Assembly (NCBI GenBank): GCA_966424055.1
Contig: CBJLMB010000035.1
Span: forward strand, 6,801 to 70,800
From: Deminuibacter sp966424055
GTDB taxonomy: Bacteria; Bacteroidota; Bacteroidia; Chitinophagales; Chitinophagaceae
Direction: 5' to 3'
DNA length: 64,000 bases
Part shown: piece after piece, positions 45,039 through 53,070 of the stretch
Layout: each line of letters starts with the position of its first letter
Position numbering within the stretch: the first letter of the stretch is position 1
Notes under the pieces: model-generated
What the model saw: the letters and a program-made list of their open reading frames with translations, nothing else
What the model was told of the DNA's origin: nothing
Database searches by the model: none
Position numbers and translations under genes: made by a program

Positions 45039-45253
45039 AATGGAAAACTGTTTAAATAATGAGTAAAGGCCTGCTATAAAACATGCGCCCGTTAAACATA
45101 ACGAAGAGAATGCCAGTTTCCCAGTCATCTGAAAATCATTTACTTATAACCCAGCAACACCGTTTCAACTGTTCGCTTTTGTAACGCAGCTGTTCCCTTT
45201 CTGAACAGGGTATCCAGTGGGCAGGCGATGTTTCAAAGTAATACCGGTCACCG

Positions 45254-46678
45254 CTACCCGCAACATACCGGCTCCATCGTTTCCTTTTCTTTACCGGGCA
45301 TCAGGAAAAGACAGATGTTGACCATCAGCAGCAATACCATACTCACAAAAACAGCTGTTCTGTAAGCGGTGATGTATTCATGCAAACCGGGTGTATTTCC
45401 TGCAAAATAAAAGAACACTCCTCCTATCACACCAGCCCCCAGTGCAATGGCTGATTGCTGCACCGTGTAGTATGTTCCCGATGCAGCGCCTGCAAACTGC
45501 CGCGGTATGCCTTTCAAAGACAAAGCCAGTAAAGAAGGCAGCACTGAGCCACAGCCCACACCATAAACAAAAAGAATAATAGAAAACAGCAACGGGTCTG
45601 TTCCGGGTGATACCAGGAAGCTGGTATGCAGCAATAAAGACAGTATCATGATGAGCACACCTGTTTGTAGTACTTTTTTGCCAAACCGCGGCACAAGCTT
45701 CACCGACAATACCGAAGCCATTACATAACCGGTGCCCTGGAAAGCAAAATACACACCGGCCGTATGCGAACTGATAGACAGCCCGTTTTGGAAAAAAATG
45801 CCTGTGATTAAAAAATAAGGTTCCTGTACCAGGAAATAAAAAACCGTCGCATACAAGCCTATTTTAAAATCCCTGAACCTGAACAATCCTGCATCGATAA
45901 GCGGCGCTTTTGAAAGCGCCAGTTTTTTCTTTTGATCCTTTGCAAAAACAAACAGCAAAATGATGGCAGCGGCAAGCATTACAAAACTCCATACCGGCCA
46001 GCCCAGCTCTCGCCCCTGTATTACCGGAAAAATAAGGCAGAACAATGCCGGCGTGAGCAGGGCAACACCACCATAATCAAATTTCTGCGAAGTGTCTGCA
46101 GGTGTTTCTTCCAGGAACAACATAGCAGCTACCAGGGCAACAATGCCCAGTGGCAGGTTGATAAAAAATATTAGCCGCCAGCCTTCGCTGATAAAATGCG
46201 TACCAGGCAAAAGACCACCAAGGAACTGGCCGATCACAGAAGCAGAGCCGGCAATAATTCCATAAACACCGATCGCTTTTACACGTTCACCAGCCTTAGG
46301 GAACAGCACTTGGATATACGATACACCCTGCGGCGTCATCAGTGCAGCACTTATTCCCTGAAAAAAACGCGCAATGCTTAGCTGTGTGCCGTTTTGCGCC
46401 AATCCACAAAAACAGGAGCTGATACTAAAGCAGAACATGCCCAGCATAAAAACCTTCTTCCTGCCATAATAATCCCCCAGCCTGCCTCCGGTGATCAGTA
46501 AACAGGAATAACCCAGCAGGTAAATGGCAATCACCAGCTGCAGGTCGCTGTTGCTGCCAGCAATACCTTTTTTTATAGAAGGCAATGCCACGTTAACAAT
46601 GAATATATCGATGACCGCCAGAAAAATGGATGAGGATACGATGAGCATAGACAGCCATCTGGATGTTTTTGTTTGCAT
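45254..46678 (-). CDS. MFS drug-efflux-type transporter (DHA2 family)
   Basis: A 474-residue inner-membrane protein with 14 likely helices. VNVALPSIKKGI near residue 30, LLITGGRLGDYYGRKKVF near 60 and the motif-C-like GSASVIGQFLGGLL (about 145-158) are marks of the EmrB/QacA (DHA2) group, proton-driven drug exporters. Directly before the start lies an 18-base perfect palindrome that matches sites near the TetR gene, so expression is probably repressed by that TetR protein. Order of transcription: TetR, hydrolase, transporter. Confidence 0.92.
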   Translation of the reverse strand: MQTKTSRWLSMLIVSSSIFLAVIDIFIVNVALPSIKKGIAGSNSDLQLVIAIYLLGYSCLLITGGRLGDYYGRKKVFMLGMFCFSISSCFCGLAQNGTQLSIARFFQGISAALMTPQGVSYIQVLFPKAGERVKAIGVYGIIAGSASVIGQFLGGLLPGTHFISEGWRLIFFINLPLGIVALVAAMLFLEETPADTSQKFDYGGVALLTPALFCLIFPVIQGRELGWPVWSFVMLAAAIILLFVFAKDQKKKLALSKAPLIDAGLFRFRDFKIGLYATVFYFLVQEPYFLITGIFFQNGLSISSHTAGVYFAFQGTGYVMASVLSVKLVPRFGKKVLQTGVLIMILSLLLHTSFLVSPGTDPLLFSIILFVYGVGCGSVLPSLLALSLKGIPRQFAGAASGTYYTVQQSAIALGAGVIGGVFFYFAGNTPGLHEYITAYRTAVFVSMVLLLMVNICLFLMPGKEKETMEPVCCG

Positions 46679-46686
46679 AATTTTAT

Positions 46687-46704
46687 ATAGATAGATCTAT
46701 CTAT
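46687..46704. promoter_or_regulatory. TetR-type operator before the MFS gene
   Basis: ATAGATAGATCTATCTAT is a perfect 18-base palindrome, 9-26 bases upstream of the MFS start codon. Two related sites lie before the hydrolase and TetR genes. Confidence 0.7.
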
Positions 46705-46727
46705 TTTTAAAGAAAAAAATAATCTTC

Positions 46728-47684
46728 TTACCTGAGCGCTGCAGCTGCCTGATACTGTTCCGCTTTGTGCGTGGTAAGATCGAGGAACAGCCTGATCATC
46801 GCGCCGATGGTACCAGGTGCATCTTCAAAACTGTAATGCCCCACTTGCGGCAATTCATAGACCAGTCCTGCAGGGAACACAGAGCGGAACAGTGGAATAA
46901 AATATTTTGCCTGCAGCGTTGTATCAGCAGCGCCCCATATGGACAGTGCAGGCAGGCCGGCTATTTTTTCCCTTGCAGCATCCCCGGGTTGTTCAAATAC
47001 ATGCGCACCGGTGGCCACACCTTTTGCCCAGCCGATGACACCGAGACAGGATGCAGGCGCTGCAAACGCAGCGCGGTAGGCTTCAGTCCAGGCAGGTGTG
47101 ATCACCGTATTTTGTTCAAAACCGTTCAGCTTGAGTGTGCTTATAATATGGTAGTGTATTTCCTGCAACACCAGTTCCAGCTTCCCTTCACTTTCGGCCT
47201 GCATGATCCATTGAAACCAGGGAGATCCCTGCAGGTTAGCAGCAAAAGCCTGCTCCAGTTCAGGCTGACCGAAAGCGACAGGTCCGTTCACGCTGATCAC
47301 GCGTGCCATGCGGTTGGGTTGGCGCGCTGCCAGTCCCATACCGACAGGACCGCCAAAATCGTGCATGATCAGCGAAATACCATGCAGGTCGAGTGCCAGC
47401 ACCAGCTTTTCGAGATTGTCAATATGATCCTGCAGCCAATATGTTCTGTCGGCAGGTGTTTCAGATTTGCCGAAGCCCATATGATCGGGAACAATTACCC
47501 TGTAGCTGCCAGACAATTGTGCAACCAGGTGCCTGTACAAATATCCCCAGGTAGGCTCCCCGTGCAGGCAGAGCACCACGGGCCCTCTGCCTGCATCAAC
47601 ATAATGCATATTAAATCCCGGCGCTGTTGTAAAATGCGGCGCGAATGGGAAACTACCATCAAAGGTTTCCTGACCAGGTATCAT
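46728..47684 (-). CDS. Haloalkane-dehalogenase-like alpha/beta hydrolase
   Basis: 318 residues from the ATG at 47684 (MIPGQETFDGSFPFAPHF). The frame runs on to a TTG at 47753, which lies only seven bases from an operator-like palindrome and is less likely. The oxyanion segment is LHGEPTWGYLYR and the nucleophile Asp is in LIMHDFGGPVG, as in haloalkane dehalogenases and related epoxide hydrolases. A base His is in VGHYSFED. The HGEPTW and HDFGG forms favour the dehalogenase group, but the halide-binding Trp/Asn set was not verified. The neighbours are a TetR regulator and an MFS pump. Confidence 0.85.
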   Translation of the reverse strand: MIPGQETFDGSFPFAPHFTTAPGFNMHYVDAGRGPVVLCLHGEPTWGYLYRHLVAQLSGSYRVIVPDHMGFGKSETPADRTYWLQDHIDNLEKLVLALDLHGISLIMHDFGGPVGMGLAARQPNRMARVISVNGPVAFGQPELEQAFAANLQGSPWFQWIMQAESEGKLELVLQEIHYHIISTLKLNGFEQNTVITPAWTEAYRAAFAAPASCLGVIGWAKGVATGAHVFEQPGDAAREKIAGLPALSIWGAADTTLQAKYFIPLFRSVFPAGLVYELPQVGHYSFEDAPGTIGAMIRLFLDLTTHKAEQYQAAAALR

Positions 47685-47759
47685 ATCAATAAAATTTAAA
47701 GTGAAATAATCCTGCACCGGCAGGTAATGATCTGCGGGTTGCAGTTGTTTCAAGAATAG

Positions 47760-47773
47760 ATAGATATATCTAT
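47760..47773. promoter_or_regulatory. TetR-type operator before the hydrolase gene
   Basis: ATAGATATATCTAT is a 14-base perfect palindrome, with further imperfect symmetry on both sides. It is between the TetR stop codon and the hydrolase start and shares the ATAGAT...ATCTAT ends with the site at 46687. Confidence 0.65.
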
Positions 47774-47795
47774 TTATTTTGGTGAAAAAAAAATT

Positions 47796-48359
47796 TTAGC
47801 CCAGTATCTTCTTTAAAAATTTGCGCACATTTTCGAGGGCCTGCATATTACGGGTGATAGTGGTATTGACCGTTCCACCCTCTATCATCAGGAAAACCGT
47901 ATCGGCCAGCAGCTTCCTGTCCAATGGGCCTTCATAAGGCACCTGTTTAAAAAGGCTGTTCAGCATTGCACGCTGTTTTTCTTTGTGCGCTTCCACCAGT
48001 TGCAGCACCTGCATATCGGCAGCCCCTACTTCATCCATAATTTTTATAAAGGGGCAGCCGGAGAATCCCGATCTTTTCTGTTGTTCAATACGGTAGTCGA
48101 CAAACTTGAATAGCTTCTCCTTTGGCTGGGTAACACCTTTGCTGAACTGCTCCAGGCCTGCAAACCAATCCTCCTCCTGTTTCTTTAAATAGGCCAGCAG
48201 CAGGTCGTTCTTGGAGGCAAAATGATTGTACAAGGAGCCGATGGCGATATCAGCCTCTGCAATGATCTGGTTGATACCGGTTTGATTGAATCCCTGGTGG
48301 TAAAACAATTCAGTAGCAACATGAAGGATCCTGTCCCGTACTTTTATTTTGCTTTGCAT
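47796..48359 (-). CDS. TetR/AcrR family transcriptional regulator
   Basis: 187 residues. The N-terminal helix-turn-helix is KVRDRILHVATELFYHQGFNQTGINQIIAEADIAIGSLYNHFASKNDLLLAYL (residues 5-57). The C-terminal ligand domain includes RSGFSGCPFIKIMDEVGAADMQ, with a Cys typical of the group that responds to electrophiles or drugs. It is the first gene of the TetR-hydrolase-MFS set, which is probably its own regulon. Confidence 0.93.
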   Translation of the reverse strand: MQSKIKVRDRILHVATELFYHQGFNQTGINQIIAEADIAIGSLYNHFASKNDLLLAYLKKQEEDWFAGLEQFSKGVTQPKEKLFKFVDYRIEQQKRSGFSGCPFIKIMDEVGAADMQVLQLVEAHKEKQRAMLNSLFKQVPYEGPLDRKLLADTVFLMIEGGTVNTTITRNMQALENVRKFLKKILG

Positions 48360-48399
48360 AACGGTTTTAACAGGGCAAATGTAAGGGGATTTTTTTAAA

Positions 48400-48413
48400 A
48401 TAGAGAACTCTAT
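48400..48413. promoter_or_regulatory. TetR-type operator before the TetR gene
   Basis: ATAGAG-AA-CTCTAT, with arms of six bases, lies 41-54 bases before the TetR start codon. It is a weaker relative of the sites at 46687 and 47760 and suggests self-control. Confidence 0.5.
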
Positions 48414-48417
48414 CTAA

Positions 48418-48955
48418 AATTGTTCCATTGTTTTATTGTTCCATTGTTTTATTGTTTCATTGTTCCATTGTTCCATTGTTGTTAGTGATATAACCAACGT
48501 TGAATATTTAAACTTTCAAACCTAACAGAACTAACGTTAAACCTTAAACGTTAAACGCTTGAACCCTTAAACTCTTGAACATTTGAACTTTCAAACCTAA
48601 CAGAACCAACATTAAACCTTAAACGTTAAACTCTTGAACCCTTAAACTCTTGAACATTTGAACTTTTGAACTTTTAAACTTAACAGAACCAACATTAAAC
48701 CTTAAACGTTAAACTTTTAAACCTTCGTAGCAGCTAAGTTCCATTGTTTCATTGTTCCATTGTTTCATTGTTGTTAGTGATATAACCTACGTTGAATATT
48801 TAAACTTTCAAACCTAACAGAACCAACGTTAAACCTTAAACGTTAAACGCTTGAACCCTTAAACTCTTGAACATTTGAACTTTCAAACCTAACAGAACCA
48901 ACATTAAACCTTACACGTTAAACTTTTAAACCTTCGTAGCAGCTAAGTTTCATTG
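48418..48955. repeat. Nested AT-rich repeat field
   Basis: Bases 48418-48480 are CCATTGTT(C/T)-type units (the reverse of the unit at 27.5 kb). Next comes a block starting GTTAGTGATATAACC at 48481 and repeated at 48773, 292 bases later. Within the blocks, segments containing ACCTTAAACGTTAAAC recur at 48541, 48616, 48699, 48833 and (changed) 48908, giving sub-periods of 75 and 83 bases. Frequent TTAAAC, TTGAAC and TTTGAAC words show that the whole field arose from short words. No gene is present. It separates the TetR set from the glycosyltransferase-like gene. Confidence 0.85.
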
Positions 48956-49087
48956 TTGGGTGGTTTAGTGAGGGGGCTGGGGGTATCTTTAAAAAGAATA
49001 TCTTTACGCGACTTTAATCATAGTATCTGGCAACGGGCTGGCAGGTATGGTTTTATTACCCGGTGGCCTGTGCTTTAACCCAACGGT

Positions 49088-49963
49088 ATGCATTTGTTCT
49101 ATCTTACTTTCGGCAACCATATCTCGCATCATTTACAGGCTTCTTTTTCCATTTTGTCGTTTCTTGCACAGGCAGCACCTGGTGATACGGTTGATATGCT
49201 GACGGACTGCCCTGAATTTTATGCGCATTTGTCTGGCAGGGTCAATACACTTCCTGTAGATGAGGCATTGCTGCGCGAATGGAAAGGGCCGCATGATTTT
49301 TTCTGGCGAGCCAAAATAAAAGCCATTGAACAAACCTGCAACCGCTATGCCGGCGAACCGGTGATCTACCTGGATTCGGATACATTCCTGTACAATGCAG
49401 CCAACGCATTCCGCCAGCAGCTGGCAAACAATAAAGCACTGATGCACCTGGCAGAAGGACCTTTGAGCCAGGCAGGCAGCAAAACAGAAAAGAAAATGTG
49501 GCAGCAGGTCAGTGGCCGGTCGTTCGGCGGTTTAACCATGCAGCCTGCAGACATGATGTGGAACGCAGGTGTAGTGGCAACGCCCAATACCTTGCGTGGC
49601 GAAGAATGCAGGCTGGCACTGGCGATCTGTGATGAAATGTGCGCAGCCGGTGTTACCCGCAGGCTGATAGAACAATATGCCCTTTCTCTTGTCCTTGATA
49701 AAACCTATGGTCTCACTGAAGCAGCGCCCTATATTGCCCACTACTGGAGCAATAAAGAAGAATGGACCAAAGGCATCAGTGATTTTTTCACGACTGCCTA
49801 TTTTAAACAATATACACCCGCACAAACCATAGAAGCCTTCAAACAATTTCCTTATAACAGCATCCCGGTGGTAAAAAAAACCAGGAACACCACAACAAGG
49901 CTGCAACGGCTGGCAGCAAAACTCTTCCCGCCAAGGGATGTGCAGTACCTGCAAAAAGCATAG
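49088..49963 (+). CDS. Glycosyltransferase-like (GT-A fold) protein
   Basis: 291 residues, no signal peptide. The order HLFYLTFGNHISHHLQASFSILSFL, a segment of about 60 residues, then EPVIYLDSDTFLYNA with a DxD-type motif near residue 97, and later MMWNAGVVATPN resembles GT-A enzymes that use nucleotide sugars. No family can be named with confidence. The C-terminus is basic (RNTTTRLQRLAAKLFPPR), which may contact membrane. It stands alone after the repeat field; the FtsX gene follows about 270 bases later. Confidence 0.65.
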   Translation: MHLFYLTFGNHISHHLQASFSILSFLAQAAPGDTVDMLTDCPEFYAHLSGRVNTLPVDEALLREWKGPHDFFWRAKIKAIEQTCNRYAGEPVIYLDSDTFLYNAANAFRQQLANNKALMHLAEGPLSQAGSKTEKKMWQQVSGRSFGGLTMQPADMMWNAGVVATPNTLRGEECRLALAICDEMCAAGVTRRLIEQYALSLVLDKTYGLTEAAPYIAHYWSNKEEWTKGISDFFTTAYFKQYTPAQTIEAFKQFPYNSIPVVKKTRNTTTRLQRLAAKLFPPRDVQYLQKA

Positions 49964-50230
49964 CCTGGTCTTCCGGCAAAATAACCAGGGCATTCCCGGT
50001 CATTTACCACCAAGAACAAGGCCTGTATACTTTTCATGACATTGTTTTTAAATGCACAGAGCCTGTATGCAGCCCATCCTATTGTGCCTTACATAAATGA
50101 ACAAGAAGTGTGCGGAAGCGAACAGTACGCCATCGCCTTCACCTTTAGCCGGTTGATTTACAAACACATACCTGGCTGGCACTACAGTTGTTACACAAAG
50201 GCATTCCACACCGGGCCAATAACAAGACGT

Positions 50231-52624
50231 ATGATTGTACATTATCTTAAAACAGCTTTCAGGAACCTGTTGCACAACAAAACCCAGTCAGCCATTAACA
50301 CCACAGGCTTATTAGTAGGGTTCAGTGCTTTCCTGCTCATCTTCCTGGTTTTGCAGTACGAAGAAAGTTTTGATGTTTTTCATACAAAAAAAGACCGTAT
50401 TTACCGGGTGGTGAGAGAAGCGCAGGATTATTCGGGTGGGGATGCCTCCTTTCCGCTTGCAGGTGCACTACGAAAAGAATTTCCGCAGGTAGAAAAAGCA
50501 GCAGCCATTTATGGCGACAGGAATGTACAGGTAATTGTGCCTGGTGAAAACGGTTCGGTACTGAAAAAGTTCAAAGAGAACAACAATGTATTTTTTGCTG
50601 AACCTGATTTTTTTTCGCTGTTCGATTTCAGGATGCCTGAAGGAGATCCTGCCGATGCTATCCGGGAGCCCAATACCGCTTTGCTGACAAAGGAAGTGGC
50701 AGTGCGCTATTTCGGGGATGCACAAAAAGCCATCGGGCGTATTATACGGATATATGAGCACGATATCAGGATAACAGGCATACTGGATAACCCTCCGGCC
50801 AATACTGATCTTCCTCTTGGCATCGTAGCATCTTACAGCACATATGTATCACTGGGTATTGACCTGAACGACTGGATACAACTGTCAGCACGTCATTATT
50901 GTTTTGTATTGCTGAAACCAGGCCATAGCGCAACACAGTTCAACAACCTGTTATCGGGTTTGATCGCCAGGCATGTGCCTAAAGAAAACATAGATTATCA
51001 TCTTTCCCTTCAGCCATTACGCGAAATGCATTTTGAAGGACGCTTCGGTAATTTCAGGGAACACACGTTCAGTCATGAGTTGATCGCCACCCTGCGTATC
51101 ATCGGTATATTCCTGTTGCTTATTGCCTGCGTTAATTTCATCAATCTTTCCACTGCACATGCTGTTACCCGCTCAAAAGAAATAGGTGTACGCAAGGTAC
51201 TGGGAGGCAGCCGTAAACAGCTGCTATGGCAGTTCTTTGGTGAAACAGGACTGGTTTGCCTGTTTTCGATAGCAGGTGCAGTGCTGCTCACCTTATGCTG
51301 CCTTCCTTTTATTAACCGGTTGCTGGAAACCAGTATCCCGCCCGCGGCTTTATGGAAGCCAGGCACCCTCACCTGCTTACTACTGGCATGGCTTGTGGTC
51401 ACTTTTTTATCCGGGGCATACCCGGCACTGGTATTATCCGGATTCAATCCCATCAGTGCGCTGAAAAACAAAATATCATCCGCCACCGGGAAAACAGTAT
51501 CGCTCAGGCGATCGCTGGTTGTATGCCAGTTTGTGATAGCCCAGGTGCTCATTATCGGAACACTGGTAGTGGTAAGCCAGATGAGGTATTTCAACAATAT
51601 TGATCTTGGTTTTAATAAAGAGGCCATTATTCATGCCGACTTTCCCTGGGACAGCATTGGGCAGGTAAAAATGTCTGCGCTGCGGAATGAACTATTGCAG
51701 CAGCCGGGTGTAAAAGAAATCAGTTTCAGTGCATTTGTTCCATCGGGAAAAACGGGCTGGGCCACCGATTTATGGAAGAATAGGGTACACAGCAGCAAGC
51801 CCGATGTTATCGTGATCATGCGTCCAGCCGATACAGGTTATTTTAGTCTGTACCATCTGCAGCTGCTCGCGGGCCGCATCTATCATCCTGCTGATACCAT
51901 GCATGAATTTGTGATCAATGAAACCCTGCTGAAAAAACTGGATCTCCGCCATCCGGAAGACGCGATAGGCCGGGATATTACTGTGAGTAAAACTACAGGC
52001 CCTATTGTTGGCGTGATAAAAGATTTCCATACCCGTTCACTGCGGCATGGCCTTGAGCCGGTTGTATTAAGCACTGTTAAAAGCATGTACAAAACGGTCA
52101 ATATTAAAATAGCACCAGATAAAGCCGGTAGCGTTATTGCAGCGGCCACCAGCATATGGAACAAGCTGTTTCCCAACTATGTATTTGGATATAATTTTAT
52201 GAATGAAACGCTGGCCGCTTACTATAAGCAGGAACAACAACTGGCACAGTTGTACCTGTTGTTCGCCGGTATAGCAATTTTTATTTCCTGCCTGGGTTTA
52301 TACGGACTGGTTTCTTTTATGGCAGTACGGAAGAAAAAAGAGATCGGCATCCGCAAAGTACTGGGCGCACCGGTGAGCAATATCCTCTTACTGCTTTCCG
52401 GCGAATTCCTATTGCTGATAGGGATCGCATTCTTTATTGCGGCACCGGTAGCCTGGTATTTCATGCATAACTGGCTGCAGCAATATACTTACCGTATTCA
52501 CCTGGGTGCAGGCATCTTCCTGGCCACCTTATTATCGTCTGTTTTTATTGCCTGGCTTACAGTAGGGCATTCGGCTATCAAAGCTGCAACAGCGAATCCC
52601 GTAAAGAGCCTGCGTACGGAATAA
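50231..52624 (+). CDS. FtsX/MacB-type ABC transporter permease (second copy)
   Basis: 797 residues. The conserved beginning MIVHYLKTAFRNLLHNKTQSAINTTGLLVGFSAFLLI fixes the start at 50231; the frame continues upstream to 50036, but that part does not look like this family. Layout as in the 42.7 kb gene: one helix, periplasmic domain, helices (about 295-410 and 690-790), ending ANPVKSLRTE. EIGVRKVLGGSRKQLLWQF and EIGIRKVLGAPVSNILLLL are the two cytoplasmic coupling helices that would contact an ATPase. No ATPase gene is near. Confidence 0.9.
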   Translation: MIVHYLKTAFRNLLHNKTQSAINTTGLLVGFSAFLLIFLVLQYEESFDVFHTKKDRIYRVVREAQDYSGGDASFPLAGALRKEFPQVEKAAAIYGDRNVQVIVPGENGSVLKKFKENNNVFFAEPDFFSLFDFRMPEGDPADAIREPNTALLTKEVAVRYFGDAQKAIGRIIRIYEHDIRITGILDNPPANTDLPLGIVASYSTYVSLGIDLNDWIQLSARHYCFVLLKPGHSATQFNNLLSGLIARHVPKENIDYHLSLQPLREMHFEGRFGNFREHTFSHELIATLRIIGIFLLLIACVNFINLSTAHAVTRSKEIGVRKVLGGSRKQLLWQFFGETGLVCLFSIAGAVLLTLCCLPFINRLLETSIPPAALWKPGTLTCLLLAWLVVTFLSGAYPALVLSGFNPISALKNKISSATGKTVSLRRSLVVCQFVIAQVLIIGTLVVVSQMRYFNNIDLGFNKEAIIHADFPWDSIGQVKMSALRNELLQQPGVKEISFSAFVPSGKTGWATDLWKNRVHSSKPDVIVIMRPADTGYFSLYHLQLLAGRIYHPADTMHEFVINETLLKKLDLRHPEDAIGRDITVSKTTGPIVGVIKDFHTRSLRHGLEPVVLSTVKSMYKTVNIKIAPDKAGSVIAAATSIWNKLFPNYVFGYNFMNETLAAYYKQEQQLAQLYLLFAGIAIFISCLGLYGLVSFMAVRKKKEIGIRKVLGAPVSNILLLLSGEFLLLIGIAFFIAAPVAWYFMHNWLQQYTYRIHLGAGIFLATLLSSVFIAWLTVGHSAIKAATANPVKSLRTE

Positions 52625-53070
52625 ATAGCAGGCTTTGTTCAAAATCCAATACCAACCACTGTTTAAACAGCCACCAGTGCAGAAAAAATAAAACAACCCA
52701 AATTGCTGTTGCTAACTTTTAATGCCCTGCTCATGCAGGGCATTTTATATTTTCCGGAGCCCATCTCCATGTTTTATCCGGCTGTTCTCAAAAACATAAA
52801 AACGATTTTTCTTACCCTGCTGTCTCATTAAAAAAATCCGCATACATTTCATCATATTCAACCATCCACCCCGGATCATTTTAAAAGCTGCAAGCCGGCC
52901 GCTCTGTCACCGGGAAATCCACAGTAATCGCATCAACACTATACTTGCTGCCACCGAACATCAGCTCACCAGCACAGTGCAGCATAGTTCAGGATGGCTC
53001 AGGACTGTAATACAAATTGATTCAACTAGGTTTATATCACTTTAATTAACGATTGCTTAAATCTTCAACA
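52625..53070. other. Non-coding gap
   Basis: About 445 bases. It holds a good terminator at 52721-52750. The promoter of the TonB receptor gene should be in the right part; no exact TAnnTTTG element was found there. Confidence 0.5.
52721..52754 (+). terminator. Rho-independent terminator after the FtsX gene
   Basis: AATGCCCTGC (52721-52730) pairs with GCAGGGCATT (52735-52744) around TCAT, followed by TTATATTTT. It lies about 100 bases after the stop codon. Confidence 0.85.

Noticed and set aside
46767..47699. 310-codon plus-strand frame opposite the hydrolase
   Set aside because: Lies wholly antisense to a gene with clear catalytic motifs; many Cys, His and Arg are typical of shadow frames.
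48418..48955. Possible CRISPR array
   Set aside because: Units vary, no equal-length unique spacers lie between identical repeats, and no cas genes are near.
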